Positions 45,913 through 55,248 are shown, counted from the first letter of the stretch. The stretch: 64,000 bases of DNA from CAWHJN01 sp963829705 (GCA_963829705.1 CAWHJN010000003.1:124001-188000), one strand, 5' to 3'. A program made the numbers and translations. The notes: generated from the letters alone by a model not told the origin.

Positions 45913-46641
45913 CTACTTCTTGCTTTGAAGCTCCATCACCGCCGTGCCGTTGCCCATCTGCGCGCCGAGTTTCGAGGTAGCCTTCACCACCATGTGCGGC
46001 GCAGACTGCGTGACGTAGTACGTCGAAGCGCCCGCCTCATTGCCGTCCTGCGGCGTCGTGGTGACGACGAACGTTTCGAACTCGCCTGCGGGCGTCGTGA
46101 CGGTTTCCATGCCCGTCACCTGCACCTGCGTCATCCGCAGGGCCTGCATCTGCGGGCTGTAGACGGCGAACGTCTCGTCGAAGCCATCGGCGAGCGCGAG
46201 GCCCGCCAGGTAGAGGTCGAACGCGCCGCCGTCGCCCACGAGCGTCACGCCGGTGTACATCGTGTCGATGTCGACGGAGCCCATCATCGAGGCCATGCCG
46301 CCTTTGACGTGGCTGCCGTGGTAGTCGAGGGTGAGCGTGCCGCCCATCGACGACGACGCGCGGCGCGCGGGCAGCAGCGTCCCGGTTTTGACGTCGAATG
46401 TGTCGACTGCCGTGCCGCCACCGGCCATGTCCGGCAGCGTCGCGAGGTCCACGATGCGCCAGACGCCGTCTTCTTTGGTGACGGTGCGGGTGATGGGCAC
46501 GACGAGTTGCTGCCCCATCACGTTGAGCGTCATCCGGTAGTCGAGCGACGCATCGGCGAGCTTGGCGTCAGAGGCGGACTGCGCGAAGGCCGGGCTGCTG
46601 ATCAGCACGAGCGCCAGCAGCGCGAGAATGTTTTTCTTCAT
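45913..46641 (-). CDS. Exported DUF3108-like protein
   Basis: 242 residues with a cleavable signal peptide (MKKNILALLALVLISSPAFAQ). The mature part is beta-rich: DTFDVKTGTLLPARRASSSM, LDYHGSHVKGGM, TGMETVTTPAGEFETFVVTT, ASTYYVTQSAPHMVVKATSK. The last elements resemble DUF3108 proteins, periplasmic proteins of unknown role that often read ...V.TPAG.F...V...WY......p..p..... The match is by eye and moderate. ATG 46641 opens the signal peptide, and a -7 box lies upstream. It stands between nuoG and nuoH on the opposite strand and so splits the complex I genes. Confidence 0.8.
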   Translation of the reverse strand: MKKNILALLALVLISSPAFAQSASDAKLADASLDYRMTLNVMGQQLVVPITRTVTKEDGVWRIVDLATLPDMAGGGTAVDTFDVKTGTLLPARRASSSMGGTLTLDYHGSHVKGGMASMMGSVDIDTMYTGVTLVGDGGAFDLYLAGLALADGFDETFAVYSPQMQALRMTQVQVTGMETVTTPAGEFETFVVTTTPQDGNEAGASTYYVTQSAPHMVVKATSKLGAQMGNGTAVMELQSKK

Positions 46642-46673
46642 GTACCTGGTTTTGTTTGACTTGGTGATCCTCA

Positions 46674-46681
46674 CAAAGATA
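46674..46681 (-). promoter_or_regulatory. Bacteroidota-type -7 box of the DUF3108-like gene
   Basis: TATCTTTG on the minus strand matches TAnnTTTG exactly, 33 bp before the ATG at 46641. No good -33 TTTG at the expected distance. Confidence 0.5.
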
Positions 46682-46769
46682 CGGGCTTGCCCGCAGACTA
46701 TGCGAACCGGAACGCGCAAAGTTTCCCACACACGCGGCGCATGAAGCATCCCGGAAAGCCCCTGCGCGG

Positions 46770-46802
46770 TTTGCACGCGCGCCCCCTCTGCGGCTACTTT
46801 TG
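46770..46802 (+). promoter_or_regulatory. Bacteroidota-type promoter of nuoH
   Basis: TTTG (46770-46773), 21-nt spacer, TACTTTTG (46795-46802): both elements match the Bacteroidota -33/-7 consensus exactly. It ends 27 bp before the nuoH start. So nuoH is transcribed apart from nuoA-G. Confidence 0.75.
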
Positions 46803-46829
46803 AGGTCTCACTCGCTCCACCGCACGCGC

Positions 46830-47855
46830 ATGGACATCGCCCTCTACTGGATTGCCCTCATCGGGTTCGTCGTCATCAACGTGATGCTCATCGGGGCGTC
46901 GGTGCTGGTCTATGCCGAGCGCAAGGTGTCGGGTTACATCCAGAACCGCCCCGGCCCCAACCGCGTCGGGCCGTTTGGCTTTTTGCAGCCGTTCGCGGAC
47001 GTGGCCAAGCTGATCTTCAAGGAAGACATCCAGCCCACTGCCTCGAACACGTTCGTCCACTCGCTCGCGCCCGTGCTGATGGTGATGATCGCCATGACGA
47101 CGGCCTCGCTCATCCCGTTCGCGCGCGGCGTGGTGATCGTGGACGTGAGCGTGTCGGCCCTCGTCGTGCTCGCGCTCACGTCGATCTCGGTCTATGGCAT
47201 CACGCTGGCGGGGTGGGCGTCGAACTCGAAATACTCGCTCCTCGGCGGCCTCCGCTCGTCGGCGCAGATGATCTCGTACGAGTTGTCGATGGGCCTGGCG
47301 GTCGTGTCGGTGGTGCTGATCACGGGGTCGCTCCGGCTGGTGGACATCGTCGAGTTCCAGAGTTCGGGGATGGCCATTCTGGGCTGGAACGTCTTCCGCA
47401 ACCCCGTCGGCGCGATCCTCTTTATCGTGACGGCCTTCGCCGAGACGAACCGCGCGCCGTTCGACCTGCCCGAGGCCGAGCAGGAGCTCGTGGGTGGCTA
47501 CCACACCGAGTACAGTGGCATGAAGTTCGGCATGTTCTTCCTGGCCGAGTACGTCAACTTCTTCATCGCCTCGTTCTTCATCGTGACGCTCTTTTTCGGC
47601 GGCTACCTCTTGCCGTTCGAGCCGTGGCTGCTGGCGACGTTCCCCGCCCTCGAAGGCAGCATCCTGCTGGGCGCGCTGCAAATCCTGACGCTGTTCCTCA
47701 AGACGGCGTTCTTCGCTTTCCTGTTCATCTGGGTCCGGTGGACGCTGCCGCGCTTCAAGTACCAGCAGCTCATGACGCTGGGCTGGAAGGTGCTGCTGCC
47801 CATCGCGCTGGCGAACGTCGTCCTCTACGCCTTCGCGCTGGCGATCCTGCACTGA
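46830..47855 (+). CDS. nuoH: NADH-quinone oxidoreductase subunit H
   Basis: 341-residue membrane subunit that links the quinone site to the proton-pumping arm. Eight hydrophobic helices; conserved AERKVSGYIQNRPGPNRVGP (39-58 region), FGFLQPFADVAKLIFKED, SKYSLLGGLRSSAQMISYEL and the quinone-site loop FAETNRAPFDLPEAEQELVG then GYHTEYSGMKFGMFF. ATG 46830 directly follows the promoter; an upstream in-frame start has no support. nuoI-N do not follow; they must lie elsewhere. Confidence 0.97.
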   Translation: MDIALYWIALIGFVVINVMLIGASVLVYAERKVSGYIQNRPGPNRVGPFGFLQPFADVAKLIFKEDIQPTASNTFVHSLAPVLMVMIAMTTASLIPFARGVVIVDVSVSALVVLALTSISVYGITLAGWASNSKYSLLGGLRSSAQMISYELSMGLAVVSVVLITGSLRLVDIVEFQSSGMAILGWNVFRNPVGAILFIVTAFAETNRAPFDLPEAEQELVGGYHTEYSGMKFGMFFLAEYVNFFIASFFIVTLFFGGYLLPFEPWLLATFPALEGSILLGALQILTLFLKTAFFAFLFIWVRWTLPRFKYQQLMTLGWKVLLPIALANVVLYAFALAILH

Positions 47856-47927
47856 GCCACGTAGCGGCAGGTGCGGGGGTGGGCCTCGAAATCACTCGCC
47901 GTTCGACACTCGCAACTCGACCCTCCC

Positions 47928-48587
47928 GTGCTCCTCGCCGCCTCTATCCTCTCGTCTGATTTCGGACGCCTGCGCGAACACGCGCTCGAAGCGCTCGACG
48001 CCGGGGCAGACTGGCTGCACATCGACGTGATGGACGGGCATTTCGTGCCGAACATCACCATCGGCCCGCTCATCGTCGAGGCGCTGCGCCCGCTGAAAGA
48101 GGCACGCGAGACGACGTTCGACGTGCATCTGATGATCGAGAACCCCGAGCGCTACGTCGAGGCGTTCGCCCGCGCGGGCGCAGATGTGCTCACGGTTCAC
48201 GCCGAGGCGTGCCCGCACCTGCACCGCGTGGTGCAGCAGATCCACGAGGCCGGGATGCGCGCAGGCGTCGCCCTCAACCCCGCCACGCCGCTGTCGGCGG
48301 TGGAAGAGATCGTGCCGTATGCCGACATGATCCTCGTGATGAGCGTCAACCCCGGCTTTGGCGGGCAGCAGTTCATCCCGACGTCAACGGCCAAGCTGCG
48401 CCGCGCGAAAGCGATGCTGCGCGGCACCGACGTGCTCCTCGAAGTCGATGGCGGCGTTTCACCCGCGAATGTGCGCGAGGTCGTGGACGCCGGCGTGGAC
48501 GTGGTGGTAGCAGGCAGCGCCGTGTTCAGGGGCGATGTGGCGGAAAACGTGCAGGCCTTCCGCGACGCGCTGCGGATCATCGCCTGA
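47928..48587 (+). CDS. rpe: Ribulose-phosphate 3-epimerase
   Basis: 219-residue TIM-barrel epimerase of the pentose-phosphate and Calvin pathways, interconverting ribulose-5-P and xylulose-5-P. Signatures: LAASILSSDFGRL at the N-terminus, HIDVMDGHFVPNITIGP (metal-binding His/Asp), DVHLMIENPERYV, VMSVNPGFGGQQFI and LLEVDGGVSPANV with the catalytic Asp, VVAGSAVF. GTG 47928 gives the family length (about 220); a GTG at 47871 would add 19 unrelated residues. It follows nuoH by 72 bp and precedes priA by 58 bp. Confidence 0.96.
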   Translation: MLLAASILSSDFGRLREHALEALDAGADWLHIDVMDGHFVPNITIGPLIVEALRPLKEARETTFDVHLMIENPERYVEAFARAGADVLTVHAEACPHLHRVVQQIHEAGMRAGVALNPATPLSAVEEIVPYADMILVMSVNPGFGGQQFIPTSTAKLRRAKAMLRGTDVLLEVDGGVSPANVREVVDAGVDVVVAGSAVFRGDVAENVQAFRDALRIIA

Positions 48588-48645
48588 GCGAGCCGGGCAC
48601 CGCCGCCGCTCGCCGCCGTTCGGCCCTGCCATTCGCTCCGTTTTC

Positions 48646-51105
48646 GTGCTCGTCCGCGTCGCCCTGCCGCTGCCCCTCGACCAGACCTTCACCTACCGGG
48701 TGCCGGAGGCGCTGGAAGAAGACATCAGCCGGGGCAGCCGCGTCGTTGTGCCGTTCGGGCGGCGCGTGGAGACGGGTGTGGTGGTGGACAGAGGCGACGA
48801 AGCCGACGCCGAGCGCGTGCGCGACCTCCTCGACGTGCTCGACGACGGAGCCGCCGCCACCGACGAACTCCTCCGCCTGACGCGCTGGGTGGCCGATTAC
48901 TACGTGTGCGGCTGGGGCGAGGTGCTACGCACCGCCCTGCCCACCGGCCTCGACGTGTCCACCGAGCACCGCGTCACGCGCACCGACGCGCCGCCGGGCG
49001 ATTGGGCCGTGCATCCCAAAGGCGCGCCGGTGCTGGACGCGCTCGAAAAACACGCCTCCCTGACGCTCACGGCACTTCGGCAGCGGGTGCCGCACGCCAC
49101 GCTCGCCCTCGTGCGCCGCCTCGAGCGTGACGGCCTCGTCACGCTCGACAGCGGCACGTCCGCGCCGCGCGTCGCCATCCGCTACGAGAAAGCCGTCCGC
49201 CCTGCGTCCGCCTTCGCCACGGCTGCCGCCCTGCACGACGTGCGCGCGCAGGTGCGCGGCGCGAAGCAGCAAGCGATCCTCGACGCCCTCGCCGAGTGCG
49301 TGTCTGAAGGCGACTCCGCACCTTCGCAGAAAGCGCTGCTGGAACGCGCAGGGGCTTCGGCCAGCTCGCTCAAATCGCTCGTGTCGATGGGCGTCGTCGA
49401 GGGATTCGAGCGCGAGTCGCTGCGCCGCGATGCCTTCGACACGCCGCTTCCTCCCGCGCCACCCGTGGCACTGCATCCCGAACAGGAAGAGGCGCTCGCC
49501 ACTATTCGAGCGCGCATCGCGGCGCGGGCATACGGCACGTTTCTGCTCCACGGCGTCACCGGCAGCGGCAAGACGGAGGTGTACATCGCCGCGCTCAAAG
49601 ACACACTCGCGCAGGGGCGGACGGCCATCGTCCTCGTCCCCGAGATCGCGCTGACGCCCCAGACGGTGCGGCGCTTCCGCCAGCATTTCGGCGATCAGAT
49701 CGCCGTGCTCCACTCGCGGATGAGCATGGGCGAGCGCTACGACGCCTGGCGGGCGCTGCGCGACGGGCGCTTCCGCGTGGTCATCGGGCCGCGCTCGGCG
49801 CTCTTCGCGCCGCTCGACAACATCGGGCTGATCGTCGTCGACGAGGAGCACGAATCGTCGTACAAGCAGTTCGACCCTGCGCCGCGCTACCACGCCCGCG
49901 ACGTGGCCGTTCTCCGGGCGACGTTTCACGACGCCGTGTGCGTGCTCGGCTCGGCTACGCCCAGCCTCGAATCGTGGCACAACGCGCAGACGGGCAAATA
50001 CACGCTGTTGTCGATGCCCACGCGCGTGCCCCAGGCCGACGGCCGCCGCGCCACGCTGCCGCCCGTCCGCGTCGTGGATCTGACGCTCGAACAGAAGAAA
50101 CACCGCCTCGACGGCGCGCTGTCGGTGGCGCTCGCCGAGGCCATCGAGGACCGCCTCGCCAAAAAAGAGCAGATCATCCTGCTGCAGAACCGGCGCGGCT
50201 ACGCGCCTGTGCTCGAATGCCAGAGCTGCGGATGGACGCCCTTCTGCCGCGACTGCGCCGTGACCCTGACGTACCACAAGACGCAGCGCCACCTGCGCTG
50301 TCACTACTGTGGCCTCACGCAGCGCCGCCCGCACGCGTGCCCGAAATGCGGCGCGCAGGATTTCAGCCTGCTCGGCGTCGGCACGCAGCGCATCGAGGAG
50401 GAAATCGCGACGCGCTTCCCCACCGCCCGCCTCGTGCGAATGGACCTCGACACAACTGGCACCAAAGACGCGCACCACCGCCTGCTGGATCGATTCGGGC
50501 GCGGCGATGCTGACATCCTGCTGGGCACCCAGATGGTGGCGAAAGGGCTGGATTTCCCGCGCGTCACGCTCGTCGGCGTCGTCAGCGCCGACAGCGGCCT
50601 CCGCCTGCCGGATTTCCGCGCCGAGGAGCGCACGTTCCAACTGCTCACGCAGGTGGCGGGCCGCGCCGGACGCGCCGACCTCCAGGGCGACGTCATCCTG
50701 CAGACGCGCAGCCCCGACCACGCCGCCCTGCGGTTCGCCTGCGCGCACGATTACAGGGGCTTCGCCGCGCACGCCCTCGCCGACCGCGCCGCGCTGGGCT
50801 ACCCTCCATACGGACGCATCGTGGGCATCGAATTCCGGGCGCGCACGGAGGAGGCGACGGCCGCGCTCGCACGCGACTGGACGGCGGTGCTCCGCCGTCA
50901 TGCCCCGCAGGCCTTCGAGGTACTCGACCCGCAGCCAGCCCTCGTGTCTCGCCTGAAACGCTACTACCGCTACCACACCGTCGTGCGGATTCCGCCGGGT
51001 GCGCCGCCGGTGCAGCCCGTCCTGCGTGCGGCCGTCAGCGCCTTTGGTCACTCGCCGCCGCGCACCCACATCGCCATCGACGTGGACGCCGTGGGCCTTT
51101 ACTGA
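48646..51105 (+). CDS. priA: Primosomal protein N' (replication restart helicase PriA)
   Basis: 819-residue DEAH-type 3'-5' helicase that reloads the replisome at collapsed forks. N-terminal 3'-DNA-binding domain (RVALPLPLDQTFTYRVPEAL), winged helix, then Walker A GVTGSGKTE (about 302-310), DEEH (about 400) and two zinc sites made of CQSCGWTPFCRDC and CHYCGLTQRRPHACPKCG (about 524-568). C-terminal domain ends HTVVRIPPGAPP...HIAIDVDAVGLY. GTG 48646 is chosen since the frame upstream overlaps rpe in another frame. The 3' end overlaps the convergent nucleotidyltransferase gene by 7 bp. Confidence 0.96.
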   Translation: MLVRVALPLPLDQTFTYRVPEALEEDISRGSRVVVPFGRRVETGVVVDRGDEADAERVRDLLDVLDDGAAATDELLRLTRWVADYYVCGWGEVLRTALPTGLDVSTEHRVTRTDAPPGDWAVHPKGAPVLDALEKHASLTLTALRQRVPHATLALVRRLERDGLVTLDSGTSAPRVAIRYEKAVRPASAFATAAALHDVRAQVRGAKQQAILDALAECVSEGDSAPSQKALLERAGASASSLKSLVSMGVVEGFERESLRRDAFDTPLPPAPPVALHPEQEEALATIRARIAARAYGTFLLHGVTGSGKTEVYIAALKDTLAQGRTAIVLVPEIALTPQTVRRFRQHFGDQIAVLHSRMSMGERYDAWRALRDGRFRVVIGPRSALFAPLDNIGLIVVDEEHESSYKQFDPAPRYHARDVAVLRATFHDAVCVLGSATPSLESWHNAQTGKYTLLSMPTRVPQADGRRATLPPVRVVDLTLEQKKHRLDGALSVALAEAIEDRLAKKEQIILLQNRRGYAPVLECQSCGWTPFCRDCAVTLTYHKTQRHLRCHYCGLTQRRPHACPKCGAQDFSLLGVGTQRIEEEIATRFPTARLVRMDLDTTGTKDAHHRLLDRFGRGDADILLGTQMVAKGLDFPRVTLVGVVSADSGLRLPDFRAEERTFQLLTQVAGRAGRADLQGDVILQTRSPDHAALRFACAHDYRGFAAHALADRAALGYPPYGRIVGIEFRARTEEATAALARDWTAVLRRHAPQAFEVLDPQPALVSRLKRYYRYHTVVRIPPGAPPVQPVLRAAVSAFGHSPPRTHIAIDVDAVGLY

Positions 51106-52205
51106 ACCGTGGCCGTCCGCCGGTCCCACACCCACCGCAGCGCGGCGACGCCGAGGTAGCGCGCGCGGTCGAGGAGCGAATCCTGCGTGTGAAGGTGCAA
51201 CCAGAAGCGCTTCTCGAAATCCGTCACCTCGAGGCTCATCGACGAAAGGCGCTCGACGACGGCATCCCGCAGTTGCCGCACGAGCGCGTCGTTCTGCAGA
51301 CGTTCTGCGACCTCGGGCGGCAGCGGCGCTTCGACCAGCGTGTGCGCGAGCAAAAGCCCGAGTCGCACGATGCGGTGCATGTGCGTGTCCTCCGCGCGCC
51401 GCATGACCTCCTCCCAGTCAAGATCCGGGTGCGTGGTGATCACCGCTGCGATGTCGGCCACATACTTGAGGAACTCCCACCGGTTTTTCTCGCCGTGCAG
51501 GCACAGCAGGATCAGCGTGTCCACCGGCCCGAACGTACGGACCGTGTGGCTGCCGAGTGGTAATTCCTCTCCCCGCTCGAACAGCGCGTCGAAATCCGTC
51601 GGGTAGGCGTAAAGCGGCGGAGCGAGGCCGATGTGTACGTCGAGGTGGATGTGGTTGCTGCGGTGCACGAACGTCGCCTGCTGCGACAGATACAGGAAAA
51701 AGCGCCGACGCAGGCCGTACCACCGCTGGAGTTTCGACCCTGGCATGAATCCGTTTCCCGTAAAGACGCCGCCCGCGCGCGCGAGGTCTTCGGGTTTGAC
51801 GAGCAGGTCGATGTCGCTGCACACCCGAAGCGCGAGATTTTCGTAAGCCTGCAACGTCAGTACCGGGCCTTTGAAATGCATCACCGGAACCCCTGCTTCC
51901 TCCAGCCACCCATGCACGACCTTGAGTTGCTCGACGAGGATCATGTTCTGCAGCGCCACGCCTCGCGCGTACGCCTTGAACCCCTCGCTCACCTCGTCGG
52001 GTAGCTTGATTCCGAGTTGGTAGAGGTGGTGCAGCACCACGGGGAGCACCTGGTGATGCTTACCCAGCCGGCCCACGAGCTTCCAGTCGAGCGGCTGCTG
52101 CGCGAGACCGCGCAGGATCTCGAGGCTTTCAGACGACGGTCGAAGCCGCGCGCCTCGTGTGATCAGGCGCAGTTCGGGAGCGAAAGACTCGGCAGCGAAG
52201 GCCAC
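51099..52205 (-). CDS. Nucleotidyltransferase-fold protein of the lasso-peptide locus
   Basis: 368 residues of the uncharacterised nucleotidyltransferase family (PF14907 type). The fold is marked by MHFKGPVLTLQAYENLALRV (109-128) and the acidic pair in SDIDLLVKPEDL (D131, D133), preceded by a helical domain and followed by HLDVHIGLAPP and LILLCLHGEKNRWEFLKYVAD. Homologues occur beside lasso-peptide genes of the paeninodin/pseudomycoidin type, where they have been reported to tailor the peptide together with an HPr-kinase-like enzyme. GTG start 52205. Last gene of the minus-strand locus, 36 bp after the exporter. Confidence 0.85.
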   Translation of the reverse strand: MAFAAESFAPELRLITRGARLRPSSESLEILRGLAQQPLDWKLVGRLGKHHQVLPVVLHHLYQLGIKLPDEVSEGFKAYARGVALQNMILVEQLKVVHGWLEEAGVPVMHFKGPVLTLQAYENLALRVCSDIDLLVKPEDLARAGGVFTGNGFMPGSKLQRWYGLRRRFFLYLSQQATFVHRSNHIHLDVHIGLAPPLYAYPTDFDALFERGEELPLGSHTVRTFGPVDTLILLCLHGEKNRWEFLKYVADIAAVITTHPDLDWEEVMRRAEDTHMHRIVRLGLLLAHTLVEAPLPPEVAERLQNDALVRQLRDAVVERLSSMSLEVTDFEKRFWLHLHTQDSLLDRARYLGVAALRWVWDRRTATVQ

Positions 52206-52241
52206 TACAGGAAGAGATTCAGGGGAAAGAAAGCGTCGCCG

Positions 52242-54077
52242 TCAGGGCCTCACAGCCTCGGTGGGATGATCGTCCTCGCTGTGCTGCGCTTCCCACGACG
52301 CTGCGTAGAAGCCGCTCTGGCGCAGCAGTTCTTCGTGCGTCCCCTCTTCGATCACCTGTCCGCGCCGCATCACGAAGATAAGGTCTGCCTGCATGGCTGC
52401 CGAGAAGCGGTGCGTGATGATGACCGCCGTTCGGCCTTTGACAAGCACGCGAAAACGCTCCAGCCAGGCCTGCTCCGCCCACGAATCCATGAAGCTCGTC
52501 GGCTCGTCGAGGAGGAGCAGCGGCGACTGCTGCAGGAACGCGCGGGCCAGTGCGATGCGCTGCCACTCGCCGCCGCTCAATTCCGTGCCCTCGGCAAACA
52601 ACCGCCCGAGCATGGAATCGTAGCCTTTGGGCAGGCGCAGGATGCGCTCCTCGATGCCCGCGCCCTGCGCGGCCGCCCGCACGTCTTCGTCCGTCGCCTG
52701 CTGTCCGATGGCGATGTTCTCCGCCACGGTGGCCTGATACTGCACCGGCGCCTGAAACATGATCGAGATGGCGCGGCGCAACTCGTCCTGCGCAAAGTCG
52801 CGCAGGTCGTGCCCGTCCCACGTGACACAGCCGCTGTCGGGATCGTAGAAGCGGCACAGGAGCTTGGAAAGCGTGCTCTTGCCCGCGCCGTTCTCGCCCA
52901 CGATGGCAACCACCTTGCCCGCCGGGATGTGCAGGTTGAAGTTTTCCAGCGCGGGATGATTGCCACCCGGATAGGTGAACGTCACGTCGTCGAACACGAT
53001 ACCAGACTGCAGCGGACGTGGCACCGCGACCGGCTCCTCGGGATCGCGCAGCACAGATTGCTGATCCAAGAACTCGAACAGATCTTTCAGGAACAGCGTG
53101 TTCGTGTAGATCTGTCCCGTGCTGCTCATCAGCGATTGCATGAGCGACTGTCCCTGGTTGAACGCCTGGTAAAACAGCGCCAGATCGCCCAGCGTGCCCA
53201 TTCCCGTCATCGCCCGACGAAACATCCAGACCATCGAGCCACCCAGAATCACCAGCCCTCCGATGGCTGCCACGAACGAGCTTACGAGTTGCTTCCGCAT
53301 CAGGCGCAACCGCTCCGTCCGCAGCCGCTTCCTGAGTTCGGCGTAGCGCTCCCGAAAAACGCCACTTGTCTGGAGCATCCGCACTTCTGCGGCAGATCCT
53401 CGTTGGGTCAGAAGGCCGTTGAAATACCCTGCCCAGCGGTGCAACGGGGTCGTCCTGCGCCACCAGTTGTGGTAGATCCGGTTGTGCCGGAGCACCACGC
53501 TGAGGGCCGGAAGCGTGCTAAGTACCAGCACGAGGGGCAACCAGAATGTGTACTGGATCAGCAGCGCCGCAATCGAAAGGAGCGTTACGGAATTCGAAAC
53601 CAGAACACCCACGTTCTGGATGAGCCCGAGAATACGCTGACTCGCCTGACTGTCGGCCCGCATGAGCATGTCGAAATACTCCGACTGCTCGTAGAACCCG
53701 TAATCAATCAGCGACGCCTTTTCGTGGATCAGGTGGCGCACGTGATCCTGCACCAGTTCACTCTGCGCCGTCGATATCCACGCATTGACTGAACTGAAGA
53801 TGCGAAGGAGCAGGAAGATACCTGCCAGCAACGAACCATAAAAGACGACCGGCTGAACGTTCTCAGGCGAAGCCCCCTCGGTGAGCACGACCGCGATCGC
53901 GTCCACGATCCACTTCGAGATGGGCAGCACGGCGGCAGGCGCAAGCCCCTGCAACACGAGAAGCACGAGGTACGCCACGGCCCATTTGCCTGCGCTCTCG
54001 CGCACCAACTGCAGCCCACGCCCGACCAGACGCAGGCGGGAGAACATCAGAGACAGATTGGGCAACGAACCAGCCAT
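52242..54077 (-). CDS. ABC exporter of the lasso-peptide locus (permease/ATPase)
   Basis: 611-residue half-transporter: six membrane helices in residues 20-330, then an ATPase with Walker A GENGAGKST, Q-loop MFQAP, signature LSGGEWQRIALARA, Walker B LLLLDEP and H-loop THR. No N-terminal C39 peptidase domain, so it exports but does not cleave leaders. This is the expected lasso 'D' protein, which gives export and immunity. ATG 54077 is preferred among three in-frame starts (54107 GTG, 54077, 54047) since it leaves a short N-terminus before the first helix. It lies between the kinase and nucleotidyltransferase genes on the same strand. Confidence 0.9.
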   Translation of the reverse strand: MAGSLPNLSLMFSRLRLVGRGLQLVRESAGKWAVAYLVLLVLQGLAPAAVLPISKWIVDAIAVVLTEGASPENVQPVVFYGSLLAGIFLLLRIFSSVNAWISTAQSELVQDHVRHLIHEKASLIDYGFYEQSEYFDMLMRADSQASQRILGLIQNVGVLVSNSVTLLSIAALLIQYTFWLPLVLVLSTLPALSVVLRHNRIYHNWWRRTTPLHRWAGYFNGLLTQRGSAAEVRMLQTSGVFRERYAELRKRLRTERLRLMRKQLVSSFVAAIGGLVILGGSMVWMFRRAMTGMGTLGDLALFYQAFNQGQSLMQSLMSSTGQIYTNTLFLKDLFEFLDQQSVLRDPEEPVAVPRPLQSGIVFDDVTFTYPGGNHPALENFNLHIPAGKVVAIVGENGAGKSTLSKLLCRFYDPDSGCVTWDGHDLRDFAQDELRRAISIMFQAPVQYQATVAENIAIGQQATDEDVRAAAQGAGIEERILRLPKGYDSMLGRLFAEGTELSGGEWQRIALARAFLQQSPLLLLDEPTSFMDSWAEQAWLERFRVLVKGRTAVIITHRFSAAMQADLIFVMRRGQVIEEGTHEELLRQSGFYAASWEAQHSEDDHPTEAVRP

Positions 54078-54140
54078 ACAGCGCGCGACGAAAGAAACCG
54101 GGAGCACAGGGTACGAGCACGTACCGTGCCCAAGTCCCTG

Positions 54141-55022
54141 CTACGCCGACGACGCCGCAAGATCCTGCTCCACGACCGAGAGGATCTCTGCAAGGGCCTC
54201 CAGGTCTTTCTTGCGTGCGAGGCGCTTGACGGGCACCCGTTTTATGAGTTCTTCGGTCTGGCGCAGGTGGCGTGCCTGCACGTCCGGAGCCTTCATCACG
54301 TTGGTGACCCGGGAATGGCGGATGAGTTCTAACAGCGCATCTCGTGGGCGAAGGTCTTCGACGGCGGACGTTTCCCGCCCAAACCCTTCGAGCACATACA
54401 GGCGCGCGAGCGGCACTGCCGAGCGCTGAAACCCTTCAAACGGAATGGTGACTCGCTTGATAGAGCTTTCGTGGAGCGGGCGAAGCGTGTCAAACCGCTG
54501 CCCGAGCCACTGCTCTGCCTCGGGCCTGAACTTGATCTGGGGGTGGCCCGGGATCACCTGTACCGGTTCGGTGGAGAGATCGACGGCCAGCACGTCGTCG
54601 TTGAGAATCTGGTAGCCCTGTTTGACGAAGTAGCCTGCCAGCGTGGATTTCCCCCATCCGGAGTCGCCCACGAAGGCGATGGCGCGTCCATCTTTGCTCA
54701 GGCCCGAGGCGTGCAGCACGTAGAGCCCGCGCTGCCGCAGCAGGATCGACATGAGCACGCCGAGGACGAACACGCGGATTTCCGCGTCCTCCACCGGGCG
54801 CATTTCGTCGAACAGGATGTGCGTCCCATTCTCGACAGAGAAGCGCAGAACATCGAGAACGCGGCCTGCAATACGAGTTTCGCCATTGCTAAAAGCGTCA
54901 GGCCCTTCGGTAGGAAGGGCCTGACGCTTTACGTAAACATCCGGATGCCCAGAAGAGGGCAGGAGTTCAGGCAACTCGATGTCAGACGCCACGGTCAGCC
55001 CGTAGGCAGTGTACGTATGCAT
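54141..55022 (-). CDS. HPr-kinase-like protein of the lasso-peptide locus
   Basis: 293 residues related to HPr kinase/phosphorylase. P-loop GDSGWGKSTL (119-128), preceded by LYVLHASGLSKDGRAIAFV, with the acidic ILNDDVLAVDL (139-149) that binds Mg. HPr itself and the HPrK N-terminal domain are absent, as in the kinases encoded in lasso-peptide clusters (paeninodin type), where they phosphorylate the C-terminal residue of the precursor. Here the predicted precursors end in Val, Leu or Ala rather than Ser, so the target residue is unclear. ATG 55022 starts 16 bp after the third precursor's stop, so it is cotranscribed with the precursors. Confidence 0.88.
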   Translation of the reverse strand: MHTYTAYGLTVASDIELPELLPSSGHPDVYVKRQALPTEGPDAFSNGETRIAGRVLDVLRFSVENGTHILFDEMRPVEDAEIRVFVLGVLMSILLRQRGLYVLHASGLSKDGRAIAFVGDSGWGKSTLAGYFVKQGYQILNDDVLAVDLSTEPVQVIPGHPQIKFRPEAEQWLGQRFDTLRPLHESSIKRVTIPFEGFQRSAVPLARLYVLEGFGRETSAVEDLRPRDALLELIRHSRVTNVMKAPDVQARHLRQTEELIKRVPVKRLARKKDLEALAEILSVVEQDLAASSA

Positions 55023-55038
55023 CAAGGCGCGGCTCGTA

Positions 55039-55248
55039 TTAGGCGCCCGGCGTGGGATCCGTGCAGTTGGAGCCTGGAACCGGGGTGTTGGCCTCGCAGG
55101 AGTCACGCGAGCCGAGGCCCTGCAGCGTGATATCCGAGTTGGGGCCGGTGTTGAAGGCCGAGTCGGTGCGGGCGTTGTCGAAGGAGAACTTCGTGAGTTC
55201 CTCGACCGAGCCGAACGTAGTCAGCGTGGGGAGAACGTAGGTTTTCAT
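55039..55248 (-). CDS. Lasso-peptide precursor, copy 3
   Basis: 69 residues. The leader (1-20) has the lasso recognition motif YxxPxLxxxGxxxxxT: Y4, P7, L9, G13, T19. With cleavage two residues after that Thr as in known lasso precursors, the core starts at F21: FSFDNARTDSAF, with Asp at core position 9 for the macrolactam. Core length 49 with Cys at 31 and 42. It differs from copies 1 and 2 in ring residues 3-6 and in the tail but keeps R7-T8-D9-S10-x-F12. ATG 55248 lies 34 bp after the stop of copy 2; the HPr-kinase-like gene follows. Confidence 0.82.
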   Translation of the reverse strand: MKTYVLPTLTTFGSVEELTKFSFDNARTDSAFNTGPNSDITLQGLGSRDSCEANTPVPGSNCTDPTPGA

